Assembly: GCA_002480735.1 (NCBI GenBank)
Contig: DLCS01000169.1
Location: 288-15,729, forward strand
Source of the DNA: Bacillaceae bacterium UBA7792
GTDB lineage: Bacteria > Bacillota > Bacilli > Bacillales > Cytobacillaceae
Reading direction: 5' to 3'
Length of the DNA stretch: 15,442 nt
In this document: positions 1-6,930 of the stretch, one piece after another
Numbering within the stretch: the stretch's first letter is position 1
How the letters are laid out: every line of letters starts with the position of its first letter
The notes under the pieces: model-generated
Told to the model about the DNA's origin: nothing
The model's database searches: none
What the model saw: only the letters and a program-made list of their open reading frames with translations
Made by a program: the position numbers and the translations under genes

Positions 1-750
1 GACTTCATCTTCACCCTTGCCCACGATAATACCTGTTTCAGTTGCTTCCTTCACTGCCGTACCAATCATGAAGGTGACACCTTTTCTTTCCAATTGGGCC
101 ATCGCATAGTTCACTAGATCAGGATCAAAACCAGGTAATACCGTTGGTGCAGCTTCGACACAAATAATTTTCACTTTTAGTGGATCGATATCATATTCTT
201 TGCAAAGCTCAGGAACACGATTTGCAAGCTCCCCTAGAAACTCAATTCCTGTAAATCCTGCCCCACCGACAACAATGGTTAATCGTTCTTCCTTTTTCTC
301 TACTTCTGTATTATAGGTTGCGAATTGATACTCAATATGTTCGCGGATTTGACGGGCAGCATCGACGTTAACAATCGAAAATGCATATTCCTTTAAGCCC
401 TTGATCCCAAAGGTTTCCGACTCGGCTCCAACCGATACAACAAGATAATCATATGGAAGCTCCCCTTCCTCAAGGATGACCTTCTTATCTTCCGTTTTGA
501 TTTCGACAACAGTTCCTTGAATAAACTCGACCTTATTACGATCGATAACATCTCTAATATTGTAACGAACGCGATCATGGTGTAGAGTGCCTGCAGAGGC
601 TTCATGTAACCAGGTTGTCTCGTAGTGATAATCATTCTTGTTAACAAGCTGGATCTCAACCTCGTTCATACCCATACCTTTTTGTAATTGTGTTGCTGTC
701 ATCAGGCCACCATAACCTGCTCCTAAAATTACGATTTTTTGCTTTCTCAA
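1..750 (-). CDS. yumB: Type II NADH dehydrogenase-like FAD/NAD(P) oxidoreductase, C-terminus cut by window edge
   Basis: This gene encodes an FAD-dependent pyridine-nucleotide oxidoreductase of the NDH-2 family, which passes electrons from NADH to membrane quinone without pumping protons. The visible 250 residues begin with a Rossmann FAD motif GAGYGG (residues 10-15). A second dinucleotide motif, GGAGFTG, sits at about 162-168 and should bind NADH. The segment [16 protein letters not shown] (38-53) is typical of the family. Family members are about 400 residues, so roughly the last 150 lie beyond base 1. The start is a TTG at 748-750 (reverse strand), chosen because an AAAGGTGG ribosome binding site lies about 9-10 bases upstream and translation begins directly with the FAD fold. 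It is divergent from yumC, as in B. subtilis, which supports yumB; ndh (yjlD) is the alternative paralogue name. A Rex/Fnr-like palindrome lies about 100 bases upstream. Confidence 0.85.
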   Translation of the reverse strand, partial: MRKQKIVILGAGYGGLMTATQLQKGMGMNEVEIQLVNKNDYHYETTWLHEASAGTLHHDRVRYNIRDVIDRNKVEFIQGTVVEIKTEDKKVILEEGELPYDYLVVSVGAESETFGIKGLKEYAFSIVNVDAARQIREHIEYQFATYNTEVEKKEERLTIVVGGAGFTGIEFLGELANRVPELCKEYDIDPLKVKIICVEAAPTVLPGFDPDLVNYAMAQLERKGVTFMIGTAVKEATETGIIVGKGEDEV

Positions 751-1167
751 AGTGATCACTTCCACCTTTTTTGTTTTATTTTATGTTCTGTACTCTTTTT
801 CTTAGCTTCACCACAATAGAAAAATATAGTAGTATAGATATAAAAAAGTATGTGATGAATTTCACTATTAATTTCAAAAAAATGTCGAAAAATCGTCACA
901 GAAATTTAACATCTTATCTCAAATCCATGATATGCCTTTTCAATCTTAATTTCAAGTAAAAAAATATGATATCCAGCATATTTATAGTGTCTATATTTTT
1001 AGAATCTTTTAAAAACTAATCCCCCCTCCCTTTATATTGTTTTTTATTTTGATATCTGACTTATTCATAGGAAATGTTTGAGATTTCAAAGGACAGAATG
1101 TTAGTTTTAAACTATTTGTGGTAATATATAGGATGGATTTGTACTATTCAGTTTGGGGGGATTCGGA
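751..1167. other. 417-bp A/T-rich divergent intergenic region between yumB and yumC
   Basis: No convincing gene lies here. The short open frame at 771-959 has no ribosome binding site and a low-complexity composition. The region should hold the two divergent promoters. For yumC, TAATAT at 1122-1127 is a plausible -10, but its -35 is poor. For yumB, TATACT-like and TATATT-like -10 candidates lie around 820-840 on the minus strand, also without a good -35. It contains the Rex/Fnr-like site (850-867) and a perfect 7-bp inverted repeat AAATATG/CATATTT at 962-968 and 977-983, separated by 8 bases. Confidence 0.6.
850..867. promoter_or_regulatory. Candidate Rex or Fnr binding site upstream of yumB
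   Basis: The 18-bp sequence reads ATGTGAT-GAAT-TTCACTA, with the core GTGA-N6-TCAC. This has the spacing of the Gram-positive Rex box (TTGTGAA-N4-TTCACAA; 5 of 7 and 6 of 7 half-site matches). It also fits the B. subtilis Fnr pattern TGTGA-N6-TCACT exactly. It lies 100-117 bases upstream of the yumB start, near where its promoter should be. Rex control of NADH dehydrogenase genes is established in Gram-positive bacteria; binding here is inferred. Confidence 0.45.
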
Positions 1168-2163
1168 ATGAAAGAAGACAAAAAGATATATGATGTGACC
1201 ATTATTGGTGGTGGACCAGTAGGACTATTCACGGCTTTCTATGGTGGGATGAGACAAGCAACTGTGAAAATTATTGAGAGCCTACCACAGCTTGGCGGAC
1301 AGCTTTCGGCGTTATACCCAGAAAAATACATATATGACGTTGCTGGTTTTCCAAAGGTTCGTGCACAGGAACTAGTTAATAACCTAAAAGAACAAATGTC
1401 GAAATTCGAGCAAGCGATCGTCTTGGAACAATCTGTCGAGAAAATTGAGAAGCAAGATGACAATGTTTTTAAATTAACAACAAATAAAGAAATCCATTAT
1501 ACAAAAACCGTGATCATTACCGCTGGAAACGGTGCATTCCAGCCTCGTCGTTTAGAACTTGAAAACGCTATCCAATATGAAGGGAAGAATCTCCATTATT
1601 TTATTGATGACCTTAACCAGTTTGCAGAAAAAAAGGTTGTCGTTTTTGGTGGTGGCGACTCTGCTGTGGACTGGGCGCTCATGCTTGAGCCAATCGCAGA
1701 GAAAGTAACGATTGTTCATCGACGTGATAAATTCCGTGCACATGAGCACAGTGTTGAGAACTTACAAAATTCAAAAGTAGACATCAAAACACCTTATGTT
1801 CCTGTTGAGTTAATTGGAGATATTAGCGGCATCAAGCAGGTCGTTCTTCAGGATGCAAACGGGGATGCGAAGGAAACTCTTGATGTGGATGCAGTTATTT
1901 GTAACTATGGATTCGTTTCTTCACTTGGACCAATTAAAGAATGGGGTCTTGAAATTGAAAAGAACTCCATTGTCGTTAACTCTAAGATGGAAACGAATAT
2001 TCCTGGGATTTATGCTGCCGGAGATATTTGTACCTACGATGGCAAGGTTAAGCTCATCGCTAGCGGATTTGGTGAAGCTCCAACAGCGATCAACAATGCC
2101 AAAACCTATATTGATCCAAAGGCAAAAGCTCAACCGCTTCACAGCTCTTCAATGTTCAAATAA
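1168..2163 (+). CDS. yumC: Ferredoxin/flavodoxin--NADP(+) reductase, thioredoxin-reductase-like type
   Basis: YumC-type enzymes are homodimeric FAD proteins that move electrons between NADPH and ferredoxin or flavodoxin in the cytosol. The 331-residue product matches my recollection of B. subtilis YumC (about 332 aa) almost residue for residue at many stretches. Residues 14-19 form the FAD motif GGGPVG. The NADPH fold carries GGGDSA at 161-166 and HRRDKFR at 184-190, whose arginines suit the NADPH 2'-phosphate. A GD motif (GDICTY, 285-290) contacts FAD. It lacks the CxxC redox pair that true thioredoxin reductases carry in this region, as expected for the FNR branch. The ATG at 1168 is preferred over an in-frame TTG at 1153 because the G-rich Shine-Dalgarno (1155-1161) sits 6 bases before the ATG and would otherwise be inside the gene. 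It ends at a terminator shared with convergent yutM. Confidence 0.93.
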   Translation: MKEDKKIYDVTIIGGGPVGLFTAFYGGMRQATVKIIESLPQLGGQLSALYPEKYIYDVAGFPKVRAQELVNNLKEQMSKFEQAIVLEQSVEKIEKQDDNVFKLTTNKEIHYTKTVIITAGNGAFQPRRLELENAIQYEGKNLHYFIDDLNQFAEKKVVVFGGGDSAVDWALMLEPIAEKVTIVHRRDKFRAHEHSVENLQNSKVDIKTPYVPVELIGDISGIKQVVLQDANGDAKETLDVDAVICNYGFVSSLGPIKEWGLEIEKNSIVVNSKMETNIPGIYAAGDICTYDGKVKLIASGFGEAPTAINNAKTYIDPKAKAQPLHSSSMFK

Positions 2164-2168
2164 ATTGG

Positions 2169-2196
2169 AAAAGCAAAGCCCGACGGCTTTGCTTTT
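2169..2196. terminator. Bidirectional rho-independent terminator between yumC and yutM
   Basis: A perfect 12-bp stem (AAAAGCAAAGCC at 2169-2180 with GGCTTTGCTTTT at 2185-2196) closes a 4-base CGAC loop. The A-tract on one side and T-tract on the other let it act on both converging transcripts, which stop at 2163 (+) and 2202 (-). Confidence 0.9.
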
Positions 2197-2201
2197 TGGT
2201 T

Positions 2202-2561
2202 TTAACAGTTTTCTGGAGTCCCCTCGTTTGTCGCAGTTCTAAATGAAGAGCCACAGCCGCATGATGCAATGGCATTCGGATTATCGATCGTGAAGCCGCC
2301 ACCCATAAGTGATTGCTTGTAGTCGATCTTCGTCCCTTTCAAAGCTGGGGCACTGTCCTTATCGACAAGAATTTTGATTCCATATTGTTCAAATTCTGTG
2401 TCCCCATCCTCAACCTCGTGGGCAAAGCCCATTCCATAGGAAAGCCCACTGCAGCCGCCACCTTGAATCGCTACGCGAAGGAATGCTCCCTCTTCCTCAT
2501 TTTCCTTCATCATATCCTTTATTTGCAAAGCAGCAGCTTCTGTAATCGTTACAATATCCAT
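2202..2561 (-). CDS. yutM: A-type iron-sulfur cluster carrier, HesB/IscA/ErpA family
   Basis: A-type carriers receive Fe-S clusters from scaffold proteins and pass them to apo-enzymes in the cytosol. The 119-residue product shows the three conserved ligand cysteines: Cys37 in GGGCSGLSY and Cys101/Cys103 in the CGCGSSF tail motif. An extra cysteine is the last residue (Cys119), beyond the usual end of the family signature. The start is the ATG at 2559-2561 on the reverse strand, with GGGAGG about 8 bases upstream; an in-frame upstream start would place this ribosome binding site inside the gene. The gene is a single unit with its own promoter and converges with yumC. The NifU-like YutI is encoded 3 kb away, which fits a local cluster of Fe-S assembly functions. 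Confidence 0.92.
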   Translation of the reverse strand: MDIVTITEAAALQIKDMMKENEEEGAFLRVAIQGGGCSGLSYGMGFAHEVEDGDTEFEQYGIKILVDKDSAPALKGTKIDYKQSLMGGGFTIDNPNAIASCGCGSSFRTATNEGTPENC

Positions 2562-2606
2562 GTTCCTACCTCCCAATTATATAATCCAGTAGCTCATCTT
2601 ACTATT

Positions 2607-2635
2607 AGTATATACAGCAATCAACAGTTCCTCAA
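2607..2635 (-). promoter_or_regulatory. Sigma-A-type promoter of yutM
   Basis: On the reverse strand a -35 TTGAGG (2630-2635) and a -10 TATACT (2607-2612) are separated by exactly 17 bases. Transcription would begin near 2600, leaving a leader of about 40 bases before the yutM ATG. Confidence 0.65.
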
Positions 2636-2767
2636 CTAGACAGCATTATAATCTCGAATATGGGGATTTTTATCAGTGAAAATGGTCCTTTCCTTATGAT
2701 TATACGCTATAATTAAGGTACTATATATTTCTAGACCTCTCCAGACTTTGCAAAAGAAGGTGTTATG

Positions 2768-3478
2768 ATGGCTGAATTACTTCCTTTATATGATAAAAAA
2801 TATGAATGTCTCATGTGCAAACAACCCTTTACCTCCAAAAAGGTTCGTTCTCGATTTGTAAAGGTAACACATTACGATACTGATTTCTGTCCTACCTACT
2901 CATCGGAAGAAGCGAACCCTCTTTTCTACTACGTAAAGGTTTGTCCTCATTGTGGTTTTTCCTTTTCTGAAGATTTCCAACCATACTTCGCACCAGGAAC
3001 AAAGGAAGTCATCATGCAGAAGGTTTGTGAACAGTGGGTTTCTCAGGACTTTGGAGGAGAGCGAAATGTGAATTCCGCTATCCAAACCTACAAGCTTGCT
3101 GCATTCTGTGGAACTTTGAAGAAGGAGAAGCATATTATCATTTCGGGCTTATATATGCGACTCGCCTGGCTTTATCGGTCGCTTGAAAACAAAGAACAGG
3201 AACGACGATTTACCAATTTGGCCCTGAAGGAATACATGGATTCCTACATGGCAGATGATTACAAAGGAACTCAGGTAACCGAGGTTCGTATGCTGTATTT
3301 AATTGGTGAGCTTTCCCGTCGGATAGGCAATATCGAACAGGCTGTGAAATATTTCTCCAAAGTCATCGAAAATCAAAAGAGTACAACGGAAGCAACTACC
3401 GTCGAAATGGCAAAGGAACGGTGGTACGAAATAAGAGACATGCAGAAAGAGCAAGAAAATATGCAGTCCGAAAGCTAG
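2768..3478 (+). CDS. DUF2225 protein: zinc-ribbon-like N-terminus with TPR-like C-terminus
   Basis: I recognise this as a DUF2225 family protein, a group found widely in Bacillaceae with no established biochemical role. Counting from the second of two tandem ATG codons gives 236 residues. The N-terminal part has two cysteine pairs, CLMC (14-17) and CPHC (59-62), plus Cys41, arranged like a zinc-binding ribbon. From about residue 100 to 200 the sequence is helical with a TPR flavour (RLAWLYRSLENKEQERRF, then YLIGELSRRIGNIEQAVKYF), suggesting protein-protein binding. The tail is acidic and glutamine-rich. The ATG at 2768 is preferred because AGAAGG (2755-2760) lies 7 bases before it; the ATG at 2765 is only 4 bases away. 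A TATAAT at 2708-2713 could be its -10, but I see no good -35. No signal peptide is visible, so it should be cytosolic. Confidence 0.85.
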   Translation: MAELLPLYDKKYECLMCKQPFTSKKVRSRFVKVTHYDTDFCPTYSSEEANPLFYYVKVCPHCGFSFSEDFQPYFAPGTKEVIMQKVCEQWVSQDFGGERNVNSAIQTYKLAAFCGTLKKEKHIIISGLYMRLAWLYRSLENKEQERRFTNLALKEYMDSYMADDYKGTQVTEVRMLYLIGELSRRIGNIEQAVKYFSKVIENQKSTTEATTVEMAKERWYEIRDMQKEQENMQSES

Positions 3479-3481
3479 AAA

Positions 3482-3531
3482 AAAAGTGGTGTACTTTTTC
3501 AGGTAGTCATTCCCTTTAGTACACCACTTTT
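3482..3531. terminator. Bidirectional terminator between the DUF2225 gene and yuzB
   Basis: A perfect 14-bp stem pairs 3482-3495 (AAAAGTGGTGTACT) with 3518-3531 (AGTACACCACTTTT) around a 22-base loop. T-runs follow on both strands, so it can end the rightward DUF2225 transcript and the leftward yuzB transcript. Confidence 0.85.
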
Positions 3532-3568
3532 CTTTTGGCTGCTTTCGTTTGAGAAAAGAGCCTTTCCT

Positions 3569-3808
3569 TTAAAACATTGGGTTTTCCTCTAAATGTCGAT
3601 AGATATTCTCGACAAGCTCATCTGGGGTTTCTCCTGTCACGACCTCTCCCTCAACTAAAGCATATAATGACGTTGCACATTTGCCACAGTAGCTTAGGCA
3701 GCCGTACTCGATAATATCTAAATTCGGATCCTTTTCAAGCTTCTCCAATGCTTGTTGAGACCCGTTAGCCAGATTGCTGATGCAAAATTCTATAATAGGT
3801 TTTAGCAA
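3569..3808 (-). CDS. yuzB: Small cysteine-rich protein YuzB (DUF1450)
   Basis: This 79-residue protein belongs to the YuzB/DUF1450 family, whose function is not established. It carries Cys9 (EFCISN) and a cluster Cys37-x3-Cys41-x2-Cys44 (GCLSYCGKC). The pattern resembles the thioredoxin-like [2Fe-2S] ferredoxin layout, so redox or metal binding is plausible but unproven. The start is TTG (3806-3808, reverse strand), read as the initiator before LKPIIEF; an AGAGGTG ribosome binding site sits about 8 bases upstream. It has its own strong promoter and a 20-bp palindrome in its short leader. Neighbours are a DUF2225 gene and the NDH-2-like yutJ, from which it is divergent. Confidence 0.85.
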   Translation of the reverse strand: MLKPIIEFCISNLANGSQQALEKLEKDPNLDIIEYGCLSYCGKCATSLYALVEGEVVTGETPDELVENIYRHLEENPMF

Positions 3809-3829
3809 TTCTATTTCACCTCTGAAGTA

Positions 3830-3849
3830 CTACTTACTAGAGTAAGTAG
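3830..3849. repeat. 20-bp palindrome in the yuzB leader, candidate operator
   Basis: Perfect 9-bp arms CTACTTACT and AGTAAGTAG surround a 2-base AG centre. It lies between the predicted yuzB transcription start (about 3862) and its ribosome binding site (about 3818-3824). The near-gapless symmetry suits binding by a dimeric repressor such as a TetR-family protein better than an RNA hairpin, which would need to open a larger loop. No regulator gene is adjacent. Confidence 0.5.
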
Positions 3850-3868
3850 AACAAAGCTTATGAAATTC

Positions 3869-3896
3869 ATCATAGCAATTTTATTGAAATTGGCAA
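3869..3896 (-). promoter_or_regulatory. Sigma-A-type promoter of yuzB
   Basis: Reverse-strand -35 TTGCCA (3891-3896) and -10 TATGAT (3869-3874), both 5 of 6 to consensus, are spaced 16 bases. Transcription would start near 3862, placing the 20-bp palindrome at about +13 to +32. Confidence 0.7.
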
Positions 3897-3972
3897 GTTT
3901 AACGTTTGTCCATTGAACGACAATTTACGACAGATCCTTTCTAATTATCGTCGAAAAGTTGTCATGAATATG

Positions 3973-4001
3973 TTGTGATTTTGTCACAATTTCGTTATAC
4001 T
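3973..4001 (+). promoter_or_regulatory. Promoter of yutJ with overlapping TTGTGA-N5-TCACAA palindrome
   Basis: A -35 TTGTGA (3973-3978), a 17-base spacer and a -10 TATACT (3996-4001) form a good sigma-A promoter. The -35 is also the left arm of a perfect palindrome TTGTGA-TTTTG-TCACAA (3973-3989) that fills part of the spacer. A protein bound there would block RNA polymerase. The half-sites are those of Rex or Fnr/CRP boxes, but the gap is 5 rather than the usual 6 bases. The leader from about 4008 to 4105 is about 98 bases long. Confidence 0.65.
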
Positions 4002-4105
4002 TTGGGTGACCTTAAAGCATTTTTTCAAATTAATTTAATATCATTTTAGAAAAATTAATAGAGATAGAATTAGTCAGCTAATAGAGTTGCAAAAGGGGAT
4101 AAAAA

Positions 4106-5173
4106 ATGAAGAACTTAGTGATTTTGGGCGGAGGATACGGGGGAATGAAAATCCTATCTCGTCTTTTGCCAAATGAACTCCCAGAAGACGTATCAATCAC
4201 ATTAGTAGATAAGACACCTTATCACTGCCTAAAGACAGAGTACTATGCGTTGGCTGCCGGAACCATTTCAGACCAGCATATTCGCGTACCATTTCCAGAG
4301 GATCCAAGATTGCAGATTCTCTATGGGGAGGTTACAGACATTCGCCTTGACGAGAAAAAAATCTACTTAAAGGATGCTGAACCGCTATCCTATGATGATT
4401 TAATTATCGGTCTAGGCTGCGAAGACAAATACCACAATGTACCAGGTGCAGAAGAATTTACCTATAGCATCCAATCGATAGAGAAATCTAGAGAAACCTA
4501 TCAGGCTCTAAATAATCTTGCACCAGGCTCTGTAGTCAGTATTGTTGGCGCTGGTTTAAGTGGGGTTGAATTAGCAAGTGAGCTAAATGAAAGCAGACCC
4601 GATTTGAAGATAAAGCTTTTTGACAGAGGAAACTATATCCTTTCCGCCTTCCCAGTTCGTCTTAGCACATATGTTGAAAATTGGTTTGATAATCATGGTG
4701 TTGAAATTGTCAATACTTCTAATATCACAAGGGTGGAAGCCAATCGGCTATATAACCACCACGAACCAATTGACAGCGACATTATTGTGTGGACTGCTGG
4801 CATTCAGCCATGCAAGGTTGTGCGTGAAATGGATGCCGAAAAGGACAAACAGGGAAGAATTATTTTAACACCTTATCATAATATACCTAATAATGAGCAT
4901 GTCTATGTAGTCGGTGACTGTGCCAGCCTGCCGCATGCTCCAAGCGCACAGCTTGCAGAGGGTCAGGCAGAGCAAATTGTGGATGTACTGCTCAAACGCT
5001 GGAAAAATGAAGAACTCCCAGAAACCTTGCCAACGATTAAGCTAAAAGGGGTACTCGGATCCTTAGGAAAAAAACACGGATTTGGAGTTGTCGCTGATCG
5101 ACCAATCACAGGTAGGGTGGCTCGATTGCTTAAATCAGGTATTCTGTGGATGTATAAGTTCCATAAAGGCTGA
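4106..5173 (+). CDS. yutJ: NDH-2-like NAD(P)/FAD-dependent oxidoreductase YutJ
   Basis: The 355-residue product is a second NDH-2-like flavoprotein in this window. The FAD-binding motif GGGYGG is at residues 8-13 and a pyridine-nucleotide motif GAGLSG at 148-153. The segment IVWTAGIQP (227-235) and the FAD-contacting GD of VYVVGDCAS (267-274) follow, giving the expected two-dinucleotide-domain order. It is shorter than typical NDH-2 (about 400 aa), with a short C-terminus (GILWMYKFHKG) and no obvious long amphipathic membrane anchor. Quinone reduction at the membrane is therefore likely by homology but not certain. The ATG at 4106 follows AAAGGGG by 6 bases. It converges with yuzD across a shared hairpin, and its promoter overlaps a redox-type palindrome. 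Confidence 0.87.
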   Translation: MKNLVILGGGYGGMKILSRLLPNELPEDVSITLVDKTPYHCLKTEYYALAAGTISDQHIRVPFPEDPRLQILYGEVTDIRLDEKKIYLKDAEPLSYDDLIIGLGCEDKYHNVPGAEEFTYSIQSIEKSRETYQALNNLAPGSVVSIVGAGLSGVELASELNESRPDLKIKLFDRGNYILSAFPVRLSTYVENWFDNHGVEIVNTSNITRVEANRLYNHHEPIDSDIIVWTAGIQPCKVVREMDAEKDKQGRIILTPYHNIPNNEHVYVVGDCASLPHAPSAQLAEGQAEQIVDVLLKRWKNEELPETLPTIKLKGVLGSLGKKHGFGVVADRPITGRVARLLKSGILWMYKFHKG

Positions 5174-5218
5174 TAGTAGTCTTATTTTGCTATGTCTAAA
5201 AAAAGAGTCTTATCAAAA

Positions 5219-5245
5219 AAGCGCTGATCTTTGTGATCGGCGCTT
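5219..5245. terminator. Terminator between convergent yutJ and yuzD
   Basis: An 11-bp stem, AAGCGCTGATC (5219-5229) with GATCGGCGCTT (5235-5245), encloses a 5-base loop. The single odd pair is U·G in the plus transcript. Six T residues follow on the minus strand, so it is a clear terminator for yuzD; the plus-side tract (CCTTCATTTT) is weaker for yutJ. Confidence 0.8.
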
Positions 5246-5253
5246 CCTTCATT

Positions 5254-5580
5254 TTAGCTTGGTGTATAGCCATGCCTTTCCATTTCTGAAAAAATCGTTT
5301 TTAACCGCGGATTCCCTTCCCCTACAATTTTATCCTCGATTAATACGATAGGATAAAACATATCTTCCTCGATCACACGCTGTGCAAATTCCCTTATCGA
5401 CTCATCTGAGGGCGGATCATAAATATCTACATAGGTAATCTTAAAGGCTTGATTGGGAAATTTCCTCCCCACTGCCGCCTCTAGCCATTCATAAGTCTCC
5501 TTTGAAGATGGGAGATTGACACAGCTAGGACAGAGTTGTTCCGCACCATAAACCAATATTTCCACTTCTTTTTTCTCCAC
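5254..5580 (-). CDS. yuzD: Thioredoxin-fold-like CxxC protein YuzD (DUF1462)
   Basis: YuzD belongs to the DUF1462 family, whose members have a thioredoxin-like fold and no defined partner. The 108-residue product has a beta strand (VEILVYG, 6-12) followed directly by the redox-type motif CPSC at residues 17-20. A later YPIVLIEDKIVGEGNPRL segment (76-93) resembles the cis-proline region of thioredoxin folds. This layout suggests a thiol-disulfide or glutaredoxin-like role, which is inference. I chose the GTG at 5578-5580 (reverse strand) because GGGGAGGG lies 6 bases upstream and the family begins here. The frame stays open upstream to 5892 but would overlap yutI and has no second ribosome binding site. 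It is divergent from yutI and convergent with yutJ. Confidence 0.85.
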   Translation of the reverse strand: MEKKEVEILVYGAEQLCPSCVNLPSSKETYEWLEAAVGRKFPNQAFKITYVDIYDPPSDESIREFAQRVIEEDMFYPIVLIEDKIVGEGNPRLKTIFSEMERHGYTPS

Positions 5581-5734
5581 TTTGCTCCCTCCCCTATATC
5601 TAAATCCTATTCTACAATAGCTGCAACATAAATTCCCAATATTAGGTCTGTTGCAAGTGTCTGGAAAAGGGTCTTTTAGATAGATTTTTTTGTCGGAAGT
5701 CATTATAATAGGGATAAAGAAAGGAGCGATTACG

Positions 5735-5968
5735 ATGGCTGAGCAAATATTTGAACAAGTGCAAGATGTATTAGATAAATTGCGCCCATTCCTTCTTCGT
5801 GACGGTGGCGACTGTGAATTAGTAGATGTAGAAGATGGCATTGTGAAATTACGTTTATTAGGTGCATGTGGGTCCTGCCCAAGCTCCACCATTACATTAA
5901 AGGCTGGGATTGAGCGAGCGCTTTTAGAAGAAGTACCTGGCGTAGTTGAAGTTGAACAAGTATTCTAA
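5735..5968 (+). CDS. yutI: NifU-like Fe-S scaffold protein (NifU C-terminal domain)
   Basis: Stand-alone NifU C-terminal-domain proteins hold a [4Fe-4S] cluster between two subunits and deliver it to target proteins. The 77-residue product consists only of this domain. The ligand motif is GACGSCPSS, with Cys45 and Cys48; a further cysteine, Cys27, lies in GGDCELV. Length and sequence agree with the short Bacillus NifU-like proteins. The ATG at 5735 is chosen because AAGGAG (5721-5726) lies 8 bases upstream; the in-frame upstream ATG at 5690 lies on the other side of this ribosome binding site. TATAAT at 5704-5709 may be its -10, with no convincing -35. It ends at a strong terminator whose T-run overlaps the convergent thrB stop. 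Confidence 0.92.
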   Translation: MAEQIFEQVQDVLDKLRPFLLRDGGDCELVDVEDGIVKLRLLGACGSCPSSTITLKAGIERALLEEVPGVVEVEQVF

Positions 5969-5979
5969 TCGATAAAAGT

Positions 5980-6011
5980 AAAACGATTCCGCATGAGCGC
6001 GGGATCGTTTT
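5980..6011. terminator. Bidirectional terminator between yutI and thrB
   Basis: A 13-bp stem pairs 5980-5992 (AAAACGATTCCGC) with 5999-6011 (GCGGGATCGTTTT), with one G·U, around a 6-base loop. A run of seven T residues (6008-6014) follows on the plus strand. The thrB stop codon at 6013-6015 lies within this tract, and the reverse strand also has a T-rich exit, so it can end the hom-thrC-thrB message. Confidence 0.88.
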
Positions 6012-6012
6012 T

Positions 6013-6930
6013 TTATTTATATTCACATTTTTGAATCTGTATCTGACTTCCGATCTGGTCAATTTGTAGTTGATGGTAGATCATTTCTGGATTATGACTT
6101 TGCAGCTTCTGTTGTAACTTATCTCCTTGTCCTTTTTCATAGCAGCAGACGACCGTCGGGCCGGCCCCGCTTAAGGCCACACCAAAAGCTCCAAGCTCAT
6201 AGGCAAGGTTCTCAATTTCCTGTAAATGTGGAACGAGAGCTCTCCGATATGGCTGATGATACAGGTCTTTTGCCATCATCCTACCGGCTAAGGCATAATC
6301 CCCCCTAAGGAGTGCCGCAATCATGACGTTCGCAATCGCACCTGCCTGAACAGACTCAGAGTAAGGAAGCTGGGTTGGTAGCACGCCTCGGGATTCCTTT
6401 GTTAGAAGCTCCTGTTTCGGGACAACGGCAACTAGAGCAAACTCAAGGTCACGATAGACTACCGCTTCCACTGAATCATCCAGCTGTACCCCGACCACCA
6501 ATCCTCCAAAAAGGCTCGCCCCAACATTGTCTGGATGGCCCTCAATCGAGGTCGCTAGACGGAATTTCTCCTCATTGGTCAATTCTAAATGACAAAGGGC
6601 ATTCGCAAGTTCAATTCCAGCAACGATCGCAGCTGCACTCGAACCTAAGCCACGGGCAAGAGGAATATCACTCGTCATTTTTATCCTGCAGGATGGTAGT
6701 GATTGATTGAATTTTGCAGCGGTTTGGAGAGCAACCTGAATAACGAAATTGCTCTCATCCTTTGGAAAGACTTGAAGTTTTTTTGAGCATGGGATAACCT
6801 CCCATTGATCCGCTCTCTCCACCTCAAGACGCAAATATAAATTTACCGCCAAGCCAATAGAATCAAATCCCGGGCCCAAATTGGCTGTACTTCCCGGAAC
6901 CTGGATCGTTAACATGTCGCCCTCATTCAT
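6013..6930 (-). CDS. thrB: Homoserine kinase
   Basis: ThrB phosphorylates L-homoserine with ATP to O-phosphohomoserine, the substrate of threonine synthase. The 305-residue product is a GHMP kinase. The N-terminal [16 protein letters not shown] (11-26) is the substrate-binding signature. The ATP loop [12 protein letters not shown] is at 90-101, and a late ALSGAGPTV motif closes the fold. The ATG at 6928-6930 (reverse strand) overlaps the thrC TGA by 4 bases (ATGA), indicating translational coupling. An alternative start five codons downstream (MLTIQV) has a GAGG nearby. The longer form is kept because B. subtilis ThrB likewise begins MNEADML. It is the last gene of hom-thrC-thrB. Confidence 0.96.
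   Translation of the reverse strand: MNEGDMLTIQVPGSTANLGPGFDSIGLAVNLYLRLEVERADQWEVIPCSKKLQVFPKDESNFVIQVALQTAAKFNQSLPSCRIKMTSDIPLARGLGSSAAAIVAGIELANALCHLELTNEEKFRLATSIEGHPDNVGASLFGGLVVGVQLDDSVEAVVYRDLEFALVAVVPKQELLTKESRGVLPTQLPYSESVQAGAIANVMIAALLRGDYALAGRMMAKDLYHQPYRRALVPHLQEIENLAYELGAFGVALSGAGPTVVCCYEKGQGDKLQQKLQSHNPEMIYHQLQIDQIGSQIQIQKCEYK

Noticed and set aside
771..959. 62-codon open frame in the yumB-yumC gap
   Set aside because: It has no ribosome binding site, a low-complexity Phe/Lys/Asn/Ser composition typical of A/T-rich DNA, and lies across the expected promoter region.
1814..2242. 142-codon open frame overlapping the end of yumC in another frame
   Set aside because: It lies almost wholly inside yumC, lacks a ribosome binding site and ends across the terminator; yumC is strongly supported by conservation.
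3901..3965. Imperfect inverted repeat (GACAATTTACGAC with GTCGAAAAGTTGTC) upstream of yutJ
   Set aside because: Only the ends (GACAA/TTGTC and CGAC/GTCG) pair and the arms differ in length, so in such A/T-rich DNA it is not convincing as an operator or hairpin.
5581..5892. N-terminal extension of yuzD to position 5892
   Set aside because: The extension would be antisense to yutI, has no ribosome binding site and does not resemble the family. The GTG at 5580 has a strong one.
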